From: Chrysogorgia sp. JL179-B06
Taxonomy: Eukaryota; Cnidaria; Anthozoa; Scleralcyonacea; Chrysogorgiidae
Direction of reading: 5' to 3'
Assembly (NCBI GenBank): GCA_035772405.1
Contig: JAYKKM010000337.1
Coordinates: 742,501-806,500 of the forward strand
Length of the DNA stretch: 64,000 nt
The translations under genes were made by a program, and so were the position numbers. Numbering within the stretch: the stretch's first letter is position 1; every line of letters starts with the position of its first letter. Of this stretch, positions 36,205 to 49,727 are shown piece after piece. Below the pieces are notes generated by a model that saw only the letters and a program-made list of their open reading frames with translations, did not search any database and was not told the origin of the DNA.

Positions 36205-36530
36205 GGTGAAGGATGTCGAAGACTACATTTATGGAGTCTCCGACATGAAGATCCCACCGTCCGGAAACATATACTTTGATTTTAAGATCCTAGAGTAGGA
36301 GGAAATCAGGCGAGTCGTGTGCTTTCGGAGGACGGGATTAAAGAGAAAGAACTGTGCAAATCACCGGTTCGGTCCGTGAATCTTAGCCCACAAAAACGGA
36401 AGTACGAGCGTGATAGTACGGAATATCGCTTGTCGAAATTGTCCCTGTTTCAACGCCGTGTCGCTTGTCGAAATTTACCCTACCCACTTATTCATGACAG
36501 TTTGTCTTTGAATATGAATATTTAATGTAT
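36205..36530 (+). pseudogene. Broken protein fragment, unassigned
   Basis: Frame 36202-36299 reads NKVKDVEDYIYGVSDMKIPP, SGNIYFDFKILE, stop; after a shift it continues LCKSPVRSVNLSPQKRKYER. The pattern DYI..VS..K....IYFDF resembles an OB-fold-like domain common in mobile-element-linked invertebrate genes (from memory, low certainty). Confidence 0.35.
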
Positions 36531-36579
36531 GTTCCATTAGGGCTTTTCAAAATAAAATTACATGAGTTAAGTTAAAATA

Positions 36580-36832
36580 TTTAAATTACAATTTCAGTCA
36601 AATCTAAGATAGGTGTTACAAATGGATATATGTACAGGTCTTATTAATTATTTACACGTAAAAATTTCTTTAGTCCTCATTTAAAAGTTTTAATATCCTT
36701 TATTGATCTAAGTGTTGGATCAAGTTTATTCCATAGTCCTACAGTACGATAATGGAAAGTTCTTTGCCCAGTACTTGTCCTAAAATTAGGAATATTCAAG
36801 TCTTGCATATTTCGGGTGTAATGATCATGGGT
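36580..36832 (-). mobile_element. LINE tail fragment adjoining another LINE
   Basis: Minus strand gives FRTSTGQRTFHYRTVGLWNK, LDPTLRSIKDIKTFK. It begins immediately after the (AAT)n tail of the LINE at 36833-38279. Confidence 0.7.
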
Positions 36833-38279
36833 TTATTATTATTATTATTATTATTGAACTTTATTTAGACACGGTAAAATCTACAGTATGGTACAAGAAT
36901 AACATTTTACAATAACAATTAACTAACATATTACTTACACTTATAGGCCAAATATACGGAGAAAATTTACACTAAGACTTTTATACTACTGATTTACAAG
37001 ATTGCCGTGCGGGAGTCCGTTTCATGTAGAAAATAAGATGTCAATTTCTCTTTTGAATTGACTAAGAGAGCATACTGCTCGTACATTTTGAGGTAACTCA
37101 TTCCACAACATTGCGCCGCTATAACTAAAACTTCGCTTACCGTAGTTCGTTCGCGGTTTTGGCACAAATAAAGTGTTTTCGGAGTTTCTCAAATTGTATC
37201 CAGTGCTGCGAGATTCAAACAAATCATGGAGATAATGCGGAGTTAATTCGTTAATTGTTTTAAACATTAGTATAGCTTTGTGCTTTTTCCGACGTGTTGA
37301 AAGATTATCCCAGCCCAGCTTGCTAAAAAGGTCGCTGGCACTAGTATCATATCGAGATTTAGTGATGACCCTCGCTGCCCTATTTTGCAATTTTTGCAAT
37401 TTATCGTTCGACGTGATATTTAAACCATCCCAAACTGAGCTACAATAATCAAAATACGGTTGAATTAAAGCTCCATAAATTTTCAGGGCAGTGTTTGTGT
37501 CTATAAATTGGCGTACCCGTTTAAGAGCTCCAATAGCAGATGCAATCTTTTTCGAAATATTTTCGACATGTCGTGCCCATGTAAGATGCTCATCGATTTG
37601 TAAGCCTAAGGATTTTGTTTCGTTAACTCTTTTAATAGACATTCCGTCAATCTCTATATTTATATGTTCGTTGCTGTGTACAAGTAATCGTTGACGAGAT
37701 CCGATTATCATAAATTCCGTTTTAGCGACGTTAAGACTCAGTCTATTAGTTAGTAGCCATTGATGAAGATTTTTTAGTTCTGAGTTAATTAATAGCTCAA
37801 GCCCCGTAACGGAATTTGCCGCGATGGTAATATTAGTGTCGTCAGCAAACATTCTTGGAGAGGCTCTGGTGAGACAATTAGGCAAATCATTAATGTATAT
37901 TAAGAACAATAGAGGTCCCAAGTTACTACCTTGTGGTACCCCACAGGTTATTGTGACAGCTTCAGATAACTCATCATTAACACAACATCTCTGACTGCGG
38001 TTGCTTAGGTATGATTCAAAGAATTTGATACCATTTTGATCAACACCATAAATTTGTAACTTCCGTAGAAGAATGGCGTGATCAATAGTATCAAATGCTT
38101 TTTTAAGATCGATAAAAATTACTCCGTTAAGAAGACCATTATCTATATTGATTGACCAATTGTCCATGGCTTCTATTAGGGCAGTTAATGTACTATGCAA
38201 TGTTCGAAAACCAGATTGAGACGCAGATATTAGATTGTTGTTGTTCAGATACTCATACATAGGTTTCACTACGATAGCG
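36833..38279 (-). mobile_element. 5'-truncated LINE with RT open frame and (AAT)n tail
   Basis: Frame 38269-37022 encodes 415 residues of reverse transcriptase: SASQSGFRTLHSTLTALIEA, FIDLKKAFDTIDH (domain A), VPQGSNLGPLLFLIYINDLP, RMFADDTNI (catalytic FADD), then KSLGLQIDEHLTW, LQNRAARVITKS, and SYSGAMLWNELPQNVR. It starts within the fingers, so the endonuclease and 5' half are gone. 3' end has AATAAAG then AAT repeats. The frame is uninterrupted, which suggests a recent insertion. CR1/L2-like. Confidence 0.93.
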
Positions 38280-39714
38280 AAGTTTCTCGCTAAGGTAATC
38301 AGGCGCTATATCATGATGCATTTAAACATCATTATAAAATAACCGGAAGTAAATGAGCGAGTACACGCTATCTGATTGGTTACTGAGCTCAAAAACCGTG
38401 CATTATAACTCAATAAAGCATAAGCTGACGTGATTCCTCGCGTAGATTTTGTCGTTTTTGACGGATTTTATGTAGTTTAAATCACAAAAGAATGTCAAAG
38501 AATACCTGGGTACAAGGCTAATCAAGGTACTAACACAACAGAATGTTTTAACTGCAACGTTGAGTGCATTTTCATCGCTAAAATCGCCGTGTTTTCATCA
38601 AAGGCTTCCTAGCAACGCATATAGCAACGTCTCTTATAACAGGTAAATCTACATTTTTCATGGCTTTATTGTTGATTTAATGGTGTTTTTTTATAAAAGA
38701 AATAAAAAACTTTGTCTTGTGTGATTATCGAGTTATAATGGCACTCGAGAAGCCAGTAAAACACTCGGCTATTGCCTCGTGTTTTACACGCATCTCTCCG
38801 ATAATCACACGCGACACGTTTTTTATTGCTGCCGCAGCGAGCGAGCCTGAAGCGAGCGAGCAAGGCAGCAGACCTAAATAATGTAGTTGGGCTTTTTTCA
38901 AATATTGCTTTAGCGCATTGCATTGTGGTCGGACTTTTAGATAGACCCAACATGCAGTGCGCGGAACAAGCTTTCTTTTTATGCTTTTCCTTTAGACTGT
39001 CGAGCGAACAGGGACGTTTGCTCAATATTCATGCATTTTGTGAGTTTCATCTTTTAAATACATGACATACATACATATAATCGCCTCCAATTCATACGTG
39101 AAAGCGTTTGGAGTTTGTTTTGAAATATTATGCGAGTTATCGTGCGAGATTTTTTTTACAGCCTCGTGCGGGCATGGATGAAGTATTGTCTGACTTGACA
39201 AATTTCATCAACAGTAAACAGTTTTCGCGTGTGCGCTTTCCCAGACAATGCGCCATTTCAAACTTGTGTATGCTATTTATATGTGCGCAAACAGAAAGTC
39301 GGTTTCCGGTTACCGATCAAACACTTTTTTTTGCATTCGCTTTTACCGGCATTTATTGATATGGCTACAAAGAACATCACGGATACACAGTGAGCATCAT
39401 ATACCTTAACAAAATCCAAGCATGGGCTTTCTAAATATCTTCATTCGAAGTTAATTTCTGTCTGGCATCGAATCGTATTACGCTATCCGACACCGTCAAA
39501 CATATTGCCGTCTTTTGAAAGTGAGTTTTCGGTCAAGTCGCATCTGTTTTGAAAATTATACATATATAAATCTCCCAGAAAGCAATGTAGCAATAAAACT
39601 ACCGGAACTCATTACATTGTTGACGTTTTTGGACAAATTGAGAAAGATTATCTTATGTAATATTTCATGTGCTTGGGAAAAAACGCAGCCGTGCTAGAAG
39701 ATCCAGTGCGCTGG
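38280..39714. other. Repeat-like non-coding region
   Basis: Contains hairpin AAAACACTCGGCTATTGCCTCGTGTTTT (38759-38786 area), a motif that recurs near 60118 and 60493. No convincing gene; the frames near 38826 and 39108 show no family features. Confidence 0.5.
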
Positions 39715-40130
39715 CAACAGAAGGCAACATTCACTACCTTGCAGGTAACCTAGTTTCTTAAATAATGTGTCTCTATACTGTAAATGTTGATCGACGGTAA
39801 GCCATCCTAAACCAATCAACGCTGGTGTTATATGATCATATTTGTTTGTGTTCGTGATTATCATCGCAGCAAAGTTCTGGATCAGTTGTAGCTTCTTGAT
39901 GCTCTTGGCTGTACTAGTGTTTGCACAAACAGAAGAGCAGTAAATAACTTATTTAAAACTATGGATTCTAAGATAAAAGTCAGTGTTTGTTGGGCAAAAA
40001 CATGCTTTAGCCTATTTATTTGACACAATTTATAGACATGCACGAAGATACCAATTTGCTGATATGTTCATCATATTTCATGACACCTAAATCCTTAGCG
40101 GAAGATACCTTAAATCTTATATCAATGTAA
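39715..40130 (-). mobile_element. Decayed LINE RT tail
   Basis: Minus strand reads SIKKLQLIQNFAAMIITNTN, KYDHITPALIGLGWLTVDQH, with frameshifts upstream. Matches the thumb segment of CR1-like elements. Confidence 0.6.
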
Positions 40131-40562
40131 ACACTGAAGTCGATATAATTGATGTCAATAAGTCAACTTACCTTGAAAACAAAAGTGCACTGGTGAACAC
40201 TGAACAGAAGACGGAAAAATAAAGCTTCTCGGTCGCTTCGAAGTCGAAATGCGAAACCTCGAGATGAATACGTTTATATCCGGGTTGCTTCGAAATCGAA
40301 ATTCGAAACCTCGAGGTACAATTCATATAATCAATCCCAGGGTTCATTTTGGAAGTGTTATAAAAAATTACGCTTTCGATGGCTTTTGAGGCAGCACTTC
40401 CCTTGCGATAGTAACTTCTAGTATGCTGGTCAATTTATCCCTGGCGCAGTGGCGCTTAACTGCTAACCCCAAAACAACTTATATCCTAACCCTAACCCCC
40501 TGCCTAATGGTTTTTCTAACCCTCCGCCTAATGTTAAAGCTGTGTTAAGTTGTCAATACTCA

Positions 40563-40856
40563 GAAAAACTCTGAGCTCCAGACAGGACTCGAACCCGAAA
40601 TCGTCTGAATGTTATAGCCAGATACTTAGCTAAGTCGGACCACCACTCAGGGTCTTAAAAATAATTGAGGAGAAAGTGCTGTCTTTGCAATAATATCAGC
40701 AAATGGTATAAAACTTTCGAGTCTTTTCTGATAACGACCTTAAATCGTAACCGTAGGCCCTTGGAACCCCTATCAATTGGGCTTCTAGCCTGTTGGGGTA
40801 TTCCGTTCACCTAAAAGAGTGATAAATCTAATAAACTAAACTAAACATTGAGCCAC
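40563..40856 (+). mobile_element. SINE (ACTCAGGGTCTTAAAA core), longest copy
   Basis: CGGACCACCACTCAGGGTC, AGGAGAAAGTGCTGTC, CGACCTTAAATCG, GGGCTTCTAGCCTGTTGGGG, ATTCCGTTCACCTAAAAGAG and AATAAACTAAACTAAAC. The head in front differs from the other copies and resembles a minus-strand tRNA (GGACTCGAACCCG). Confidence 0.75.
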
Positions 40857-41094
40857 TAGAACTCGTATGGCAGGGCAAGGTTAATTACGTTGCTTTCTGG
40901 AGACCACAGCTTGCACAGAAAAACCTTTAGTCTTTACAAATGTATATAACCGACACTGACTAGAGCCAAGACGACTAGCTCATAATTGTCGTGTTGTCAA
41001 CCTCCGAGACAACCCATAGATAGCAATTAAGAACCGCTACTCGAGTGTGTGTGTGTTGTTTTTACGAAAGTATACGTTTGCACGGAACGCAGCG

Positions 41095-41860
41095 ACATTA
41101 GTGGATAACTTATGATGATATGGTGCGATGAGACGTATGAAGAATTTTGTTCCGAGCTATACATATACATTAGAAACTGTTTATAAAGCTCTGGTGCAAC
41201 CATATTTTGAATACTGTTGCCCTCTCTGGGATAACTGCGGTTAACTTCTAAAGGATAATTTACAAAGATTCTAATCTCGTGCCGCTATAGAGTAATTAAT
41301 AGTTTTTTGTTCATAGTGGTAATATATATTATGTAGTAGGCTTTATCTTATAATGAAACTGTAATTAGTTTTATAAGTATAACATGAGTATATTGTTGTA
41401 AGAGCATTGAGACTATTGTATAATGCTCCTAATACGTCTTTTGATGTGAGATCGATCGATGTGCTTGACACTGTTTCATGGGCTAGCTTGATACGAGGCG
41501 ATCCTATGCTAAATCATGTGTTGGTCTATAAGATACTTAATGCCCATACCGCGCCTAGCCTTGGGAACACATTCGTGAGAAGAAGTATTAGTCAAGATAC
41601 TTATAATCTTCGCAATCATTTAACATATTTGATACTTCCAAAGCCCAGAAGATAATTTTTAAAAAATACATTTAAATATAGTGGTGCTATGCTATTGGAA
41701 TCAACTATCTTGTGAAGCGAAGACTGCGGAGACACTTTACACTTTTAAAAACCATATTAAGCCTTCGTGTTTCACTTCCTGTTCTTGTTCTTATCTTGTA
41801 TATAGTTAGTTCATGTAGTTTTTAGTTTAGTTTTTTATACCTATATAAGGGTCGGTCATT
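41095..41860 (+). mobile_element. LINE remnant with an internal insertion
   Basis: YKALVQPYFEYCCPLWDN, stop, then after an inserted 140-bp piece VLVYKILNAHTAPSL, TYNLRNHLTYLILPKPRR and KYSGAMLLES. The inserted 41296-41440 matches the 3' region of the LINE at 56007-56155 (GGTAATATATRTTATGTAGT-like, TTGTAAGAGCATTGAGAC). Confidence 0.72.
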
Positions 41861-41863
41861 ATT

Positions 41864-43071
41864 TATGGTCGGGATGGGGCCGAAGAGAAATATATTTGGT
41901 GCTGGAAAATAATTTTACCCAACCAAATTAAGATCAGATATTTAACCGTCCTAACCATTTATGAGTAAAGAAAATCTTTTACCCAACCCAGGAAGAAAAA
42001 AGTTAGATAAAGCCCAATTCCCAGCTGCATATCGTCGATACAAGTTTTAATAACAAACCCAAATAGATATACAGACAGATCCTACTGTAACTTTCAGGTT
42101 ATTATCTCGCTATACAAAGCAGGAATCCAAGGAAAACAAGGAGAGGAATACAATAATAAAAGATAATGTGCAATGATGACTAAGGAGATCTGATGATGAG
42201 ATTCCAATTTTAAATGATGAAATCTTAATTTTTTTATGTCAATAGTCATGAAAATATTGCTACCCCAACCTCGTACCCAGGGTCTTCTCAGGGAGTGGAG
42301 CGAGGGAAGAGAAGACCCTGGTAAAGGCTGGTCACGTGACTCCAAGGATATTGGATTATTTTGTAACCTGGCTTATTCTCGCTTATATCATCCGGGGGGC
42401 CGGATCGCTGTGAAAACATGCCATTTACAATTTATTGGAAAGACAGTACGGACTGCAGATAGAAGTTGAAAGATGGTGGATTGATTACCTGTACTTCGAA
42501 AACTACGCGTTGATTTACTGGACATTTGTTGCTGTCATATTAAAGAGAAATGATGATCAACGCCAGAACAGTTCGAATTTACAGTCTGACTATGTGACTA
42601 TTATTTTATTATTTTATTAATATTAAAAGTGTTGAAAGCATTTATAGGGATTTCAGATTTCTGGTGTGGTTTCGATCTCGACGTTTTATATTCAAACTGC
42701 ATATTTCGAACTGTTCTGGCGTTGATCATCATTTATCTTTAATATGACAGCAATTAAATGTCCAGTAAATCAACGTATTTTTCGAAGTTATCCAACTTCT
42801 GTCTGCAGTCCGTACTCTCTTTCCAATAAATTGTAATATTTTTAAATTATCCATATACTGTACTTTCAATTATAAAAGTTTGTGGTATGTTTTCACAGCG
42901 ATCCGGCCCCCCGGATGATATAAGCGAGAATAAGCAGGTTACAAAATAATCCAATATCCTTGGAGTCACGTGACCAGCCTTTACCAGGGTCTTCTCTAGC
43001 TTCCCTCGCTCTACTCCCCTCCCATCCATTCGGTACCCACCCTGGCCATAAATATTGACCGGTCCTTAATT
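41864..43071. mobile_element. Large palindromic element (about 1.2 kb)
   Basis: Outer ends GGTCGGTCATTATTTATGG and CCATAAATATTGACCGG are inverted. Inside, 42275-42600 and 42680-43020 are almost complete reverse complements, including CCCTGGTAAAGGCTGGTCAC, ATATCATCCGGGGGGCCGGA and AACTGTTCTGGCGTTGATCA. No transposase seen. Confidence 0.85.
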
Positions 43072-46000
43072 TGTATTATACTATTCTTTGTGTATAAATA
43101 CGCCCCTCGTGGAAATCGACTATTGTTATTTTTAAATAAAGATTTATCTACCTACCTACCTAACCTACAGTAAAAACACCAGATGAGTATACGGATCATC
43201 CCAGAGACCACATTTACACCGAGTCATTTCTTCGAATTCGCTAGTGTTCGTATACAAAAACTATTTCTGATTCGCCGTCATTCGTTGTGTAAACAGAAAA
43301 ACGAATTAGCCTTCAGGCAATACGAAAATATTACGCGCATTAAATGAGGTTATGTAATAACCAAGGTTAACAACAAGGGAACTGCGCAAGTGCGGGGGAC
43401 ATCGGTGTATCATATGACAAGCATGTTGGGATAAGGTCTACCATTAGCGAGTGACCGTAGCCAGAGCAGGACACAGCATTGAGGGCAGTAAACGAGAACG
43501 GGTAGAATTGAATATCCCACCAACCCTCCCTTTATACAAAGAAACGATTAAGGTGCAATAACTTCCACCAAAAGCTTTTGGTGTGATAGGTGCAGGTCGA
43601 CAACAGGGTGTGGTGGACAGATCAAGATCAGCTCGCGTTATCTTGACCTGAATTCCAAGTAACAATAATAATGGCGTGCAAAACCCTGTAGCAAGACCTG
43701 CACCTAACCTTCCACAATGGGTAAGTAAAGTGTACGTAGGTGTTAACTGCAATTATCTTTCTACGACAAAGGAACTGGTATATTAATGATATTGCCTTTT
43801 TTTGTGACGAACACCAGCCAAAGCGGCGAGCTCATGATTGCTTTGTTGTCAACCTTCTGGTCAGTCACTTGAAGGACACGCATCGTCCAAATCGTCGTCA
43901 ATGAAATAGGAAAGTACTTCGACATATTGAAGCTCGACATATTGTCTCTCTTTTATTATATACCTATATAGTTCTTGAGAACTTTGCAGCTTTCATATTT
44001 ATTAACCTGGAGACATTAACTATTAATGTAATTAACTTTAACTTAAGTCTTAAGCCAAGGGCACGACTCGAGTTCGAGTGCGCATAATGATGTGTTTGTG
44101 TCGGTTGTTTTTTTACTACTAATAATTTATTGATGGGGATCACATATTGGACGCGTGTTTGACTCCTGCTTCGCCCCTGAAACAATACGCACGCTATGTG
44201 ATCTTTTGCATTATTTGTATTCTTGTATGTTATCTATCATTTTCCCACGTGTTCGGACAGGTCATTGGCTTGTCATGTGTGTCTCGTGCTGGTTCGTTGT
44301 TGTAAAACCAATAAACAAGACGCGAACGCGATAATAACGCGGAACGTTTAGTACTAACAACCCATGTCTCTTTGGCGATATCGGAAAACGAAACTCTGCG
44401 TGTAAACTGTATGTCAAACTGCTTCTTTCGACTTCCGGCATAGTACATCACGCAACTACTCTCAGCTGTTATATTCCGACTTCACCGAACCCTTCCTGTT
44501 ATTCGTCAAGTCTCTCCACTTATTTTGTTAGACAGAAACTCATTAATTATGGATACACGGTACAGAATTCTGGCCGGTATACTCACAAAATTGTGAGCCC
44601 AAAACAATTTTGACCGTTTCGCGAGCCGTTTACTATTCTACACACACACACATTTCTCCGAAATGTGTGTGTGTGTGCAGAAGTCGCTCCGAGTTTCACT
44701 GTTTTTTTATCATATTTGTTTGACAAAGCACTTTGCACTGGTGTTAGCAGCAGCGAGCAATTAATATCTCGACAATTCATACGAATATACGAAGCATAAA
44801 AATAGCTTGCTTTAAAATATTCGTTCCTTTTTAGTTTTGTTTGTCATGCAGCGCGAATAAAGTCCGGACTGAATTTATCCGGTGTGTTACTACGGTGCGT
44901 CAATTCGATGCAATGATCAGTGATTTTCTTATATTAGTTATGCTCGTGAATGATCTGTAGCTGTGTGATATGCTCGCTGACTTACGCGTTTATTCCTTGT
45001 CAAGCTAGTTTCATTGACCATATACCGTCTTCACACAACTCACAAGTTTCATGCACTCAAAAGCTGGTGGCATGACCAACTTTTGAACATGACACACGAG
45101 CAAATAAAACTTAATGTAAATTCCTAGTTGTGTGCAGCAGAAGACCGAGCATATTTTTTAAATTTTAATCTGCACTGAGTTATCGTTACCAACGATATAT
45201 TTCATTGTTTATATCTGCGGCAATGTCGTTGTCCTTCACACATTTTGAAAAACAAACGGTAGACGCGACAGGCTCGCTCCATGAAAAATTTCCAAAGACT
45301 CGTGTTCAAAGGCGAGCACTCACGGCACTGACGATAAGTAAACAAAATGTGTAATGTCTTGTCTGGTTAATGTTCTCAACAATATATAGTACACCGTTAT
45401 TATTTCTTCAACTGAGCAAGTTACTCAAGGGACACCGTTTCGGCGCCAAAACTATCCCGTGCCCGAACTGAGACTGGAAAATTCTCCGAGACGCCGATTT
45501 CGTGCAACACGACAAAGGGTTTTAAATTTCAATTCAAAAGTCAAACTTTGTCTCTCGTACAGCTGCGATTCCGCGGGCTATTCGCCCGTCAATTCCGATC
45601 ATCTTACCTTTTTTGGTTTTCTTCCAACTTCTTTCTTTATAAACAAATTGTATTTTTTCGAAGACTATGTCTACTCTTGATGTTGATAAATGAAAGGTTT
45701 GTTTGTCAGCTGCCAACCGCGCTTTCTCGTTCGCTGACTCCCGGCTACTTGTCCCTTCCGCAATTAGTATAACAAAAGAGTTGGCCAACAACCCGTCTTA
45801 GCTTCACTTCGAACAATCTAATATATTAATCACGCAGTTGATTTATTCATCGTGTGGTGAACCCCGCGTTCATCTAACTCACGAAAACAACTCTTCGAGA
45901 TTCCACGAGCTTAAAGATGAAACCATCGAGCGAAGCCAATCGAAGATCGTTAGAGAAACGCGATTTTTTTCAACGTTTTAGTGTAACGGTGTCAGTCGAG

Positions 46001-46320
46001 CGAAAAACAGACCGAGTCACAGCTCATTAGACATGAAGGGAACCGTTATATAGTTGCTACGGTGTCTAACTTTGTTGTCATGCAGAAATTGCCAGGAGGA
46101 GTTATACCGTCATTCAATAACTAAAGAGTTTTTCGCTGCAGGACTATAAATGATTGGGAATGTTTTTAAGGCCAATCTTATGGAGGAGTTGTTTTGTTTT
46201 TGCATGGGATTTTGTACCATGGTGACTTGACGTACACTGCACTGTTGTGATTGATTGGTGGTCAGATCTTGGTCGATTCATTGATTGATTGGCTCACAGT
46301 TCCAAGAACCTGCAGGTGTA
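43072..46320. other. Region without a recognised gene
   Basis: Begins with a (CTAC)n LINE-type tail at about 43145-43165. The rest shows only short frames. A Harbinger-like end fragment is at about 45010-45130 and a TG/CA hairpin at 44641-44679. Confidence 0.55.
44641..44679. repeat. CA/TG hairpin
   Basis: Run of (CA)n, then TTTCTCCGAAA, then (TG)n: a perfect hairpin whose stem is dinucleotide repeat and whose loop is TCTCCGA-like. Confidence 0.9.
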
Positions 46321-46540
46321 TGCTTGGTTTACAGTATATTACGTTACGCGAAGTTAAAAATCACCATGTTACTTGTTACTTTTACACTGCTCTTCTTAGT
46401 GGCTGTTTACGTGAATCCGGATTGAGTTCATTCCGGTGTCACAGGAAATTCGTCCCCCCAGGAAATTCGCCCCACTCCCCTTGGGCGGATATTCGCACCC
46501 CTCTAGGAAATTTGCCCCCCCCCCCTACAATTTCGTTTTA
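46320..46540. repeat. Repeat border, related to 48380-48560 and 50520-50645
   Basis: CACAGGAAATTCGTCCCCCC recurs inverted near 48470 (GACGAATTTCCTGGGACACC). The neighbouring CCATGTTACTTGTTACT and TCCGGATT.. blocks recur at 50540-50640. Together they suggest an inserted unit of about 4 kb. Confidence 0.55.
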
Positions 46541-46849
46541 AAATCAAAACGTCTCAGAACATTGTTTATTGAATTTAATATTTTACAAAAAAAGTACTTA
46601 AATATATTCGTTGTGACCACTTTTTAACAATGAACGATGACTCACGCGTGCAAAAGAAAAATATGAACAAAAGGGTCTAGAATTTGAACATTTGTCTCTT
46701 CCACAGATCTCTAAAATAGGACTGGATCGGACCTTCCTATTGTGTGTGATGTTTTAATTTTATCTTACAATCGCTTTTTAATTCTCTGGGCTGTGCTTCC
46801 TATTTATGACGTAGCCTAGCTACCCTCCCGTCTGCTTATATTATTACCA

Positions 46850-47635
46850 GAAAAGAGTTCTTAAAACTAGAAGTTACTATCGCAAGGGAAGTGCTGCCTT
46901 GAAATCAATGGTCCAAGGCCGTCATGATATTGTGCAAAATTGGAAAAATAAGTGGTGGGCTTATTGAAGTCAAAGTGGCAGCGGAGGTAATATAGCCTTG
47001 TACCCATGCGGTTATGGTTTAGATAAGACCAGAGCAGCGAGCTCTACATATATATGGAGCTCACACTGAGCTTGCTGGACCAAAGGTAATCTATCTGGGG
47101 TAAGACATTCATTACGCACAGCCATGGGGCGGATGAAGCATGTGCGGGAGCCCCTGGCACATTTGCAGATGCCTCAAATCTGCCCCCTCCCTTGTTGACA
47201 ACCCTTGTTGTAACCGTTCTCAACATTTATTCACAATATAATAGTTCATGAACATGTATAATATTAAACAGATGTAACTTGAACAGTTCCATAAAAATGC
47301 AGTTGAACATAAAGATAAAACAGTTGTATAACATAGTTCTCTGTACAAGGCTTGCATAAAAATGCAGTTCAATATGAACACAAAACAGTTGACGTACATG
47401 TACAGGTAATACCAGTTGACAAATGAAGTTAATCAGAATTTGTTTCTGATGTGGACACGGATGTGCATTCTTCTGCATGCTCAATATCTGTTATCTTGTT
47501 ATCTACATATCTGATATTGAATGATTTGCCATATTCAAGGTATATATTTAAGATGGATGTTGCTTCCCAGATGCTGATCAGCGAGAACACAATGCCTCTT
47601 GTAAGAAACAATGAACTCACACCAATATACACCTA
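46850..47635 (-). repeat. Dispersed repeat, inverted relative to 62240-63100
   Basis: Shares AGAAGTTACTATCGCAAGGG, CTTGCTGGACCAAAGGTA, ATGAAGCATGTGC and ATACAACTGTTTTAT-type blocks with the complement at 62240-63100. A short copy is at 40380-40435. Confidence 0.75.
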
Positions 47636-48266
47636 AATAAAAAAGTAAACCGTATTCACAAACAAAACAATTTGATAATTGATGATATAGTTTATCTGGA
47701 AAGGATTGCAGATGACATCTTGTAAATTTCTATCTCACTCAGCCATATTGCCGTTTTAAGCGAGCCTTTTTAAAGGACAAAAGTACAGAGAACTATCTTA
47801 GTCGTCTTACCTCGATAACAGTATATCTCCTCACTGAAATTAATTGAAATTCGCGACAGCAACAAAGGCAGAAGAGATCGTTCGAAAACTCCGTTCACTG
47901 TTGGCTACCCTCCCATCTGCTTATATTATTACCAGAAAAGAGTTCTTAAAATAACGATTTTGTCGTGGTGACAAAATTAAATATTGCTTTGGAAAATGCA
48001 TTCATGGAGGTGAATAGCAATGTTGGATAGTTCTTAAAAGAAGTGTCAAAAACATAGTCAGAGTTAAGAAAAAAAGTGGAGAAAAACATGTAAACTAAAA
48101 AGAATGATAATGCATTTCAGCGGATAATTTATCACCAATACGTCACCCCCATTAATGAAGTGACGCTATATTTAACAACATACGAAAAACAAAACCCATG
48201 CACATTAGGAGAAAGATATTTTACAATCGTTGGGTCACAACAGTGAATATTGGCTCGCTTCGACAT

Positions 48267-48305
48267 TGCCGTTTTGGCTGCTGACCGTCAGCAGCCAAAA
48301 CGGCA
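48267..48305. repeat. Perfect 19-bp palindrome with 1-nt centre
   Basis: TGCCGTTTTGGCTGCTGAC, C, GTCAGCAGCCAAAACGGCA. Arms exact. Such a short centre favours cruciform extrusion. Confidence 0.92.
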
Positions 48306-48871
48306 CGAGTGGAAATAGTGGAAATGACATAAGACACGTGTTACCACATATTGACGGCGAGTGAATTCCAATTTATATCTTGCGACTGAAGCGTAGGGCG
48401 AAATTCCTAAAGGGGGGCGATATTCCTAGGAAATTTTTCCCCCAGGAGGTCGATACTACGGCGGGACGAATTTCCTGGGACACCTGTCCTCATTCCGGAT
48501 TGATTTTCATTTAAAGGCGGTGCGAGATTTCATTCCGGAATGAAAAATACGACCTAGAAGACTGAAACGAACAACACATGCGTGCTTTTAGCATTTATAG
48601 ACGACAATTTGCAGCTAGAGACAGGAATTGCGCCGACGTCATAGTGTTCAATATAAATAGTTCTTTGTCGACCTCGTTATAAATTAAAGGTAAATTAAAT
48701 TCTCGTTTACTTGCGACCGCATCGATTATCATTGCTAGTAATGCTTTCCCCCAGTTTTCTTTATGTTTATTCTTCGCCAAATTATCAGTTTAAGGCACAT
48801 GTAGAAATGTACAAACGCAGAAATCGTTGAAAGAAACATACCCGCTATAATGTACACAATGATTTTCTTAC

Positions 48872-49727
48872 TCAATAATCTCTACTCAACAAATGTCAAG
48901 AGTACACCAACTCGATGATTATAAACCTGGATCATTTGTAAACGAACATGAATTACAGAGAATAAAGTCATTCAAATTGCTAGGTGTATACTTCAGCGAA
49001 CATCTAAAGTGGGATGATCATATCAACCACACAATATCTGCTTGCTACGCCACTCTGGAAATACTAAGAAAACTCAAACATCTTGCTGCATATAACCTCA
49101 GAAAGCAACTGGCCGAAACATTAATCTTATCTAAATTGGATTGATGCCGATGTTGTATATTATCCATTGCCGCAATTTCTATCAAAACGTTTGCAAAAAG
49201 TACAATTTGCAACTGCAAGTTTTGTTTTAGGTCGATACGTGAAGGACCGAAAAGATGTACTGCAAATTGGATGGCTTATAATTAATGAGAGAAGAGATTT
49301 AAATATCTTGAAATCATGTTTCAAAGCATTATACTTTCCAGAATGGCCAGATTACCTAAAGCTAGAAAGACAGACGTGTGTTCGAGAACTGCGTTCTAGC
49401 AGTTTGATTAGACTAGTCGTTCCCAATGAAACAGGAACTTTTCCAGATAATGCTGCGAAACTTTTCAACTCTCTACCAGACAACATTAGGAACTGTGAAC
49501 ACTATAAACAATTTATTAATTCTATACAAAAGAATTTTTATATGAAAAAGCACATCAAGTATGCCTGTAAATTGACTTATATATGCATGTTTAGCATTCT
49601 TTTTTTTTGTTCCTAAAATTGTTGTACATTAATATTTTATTTTAATTTAATTTGATGTTATTATTTCTTATTATATTAGAACTTTAACAGCGAAGAGCCA
49701 TGTAAAAATGGATCTGTTAAATAAACC

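Noticed and set aside
43444..43752. 102-codon minus frame
   Set aside because: No recognisable domain, no splice partner, and composition like surrounding non-coding DNA.
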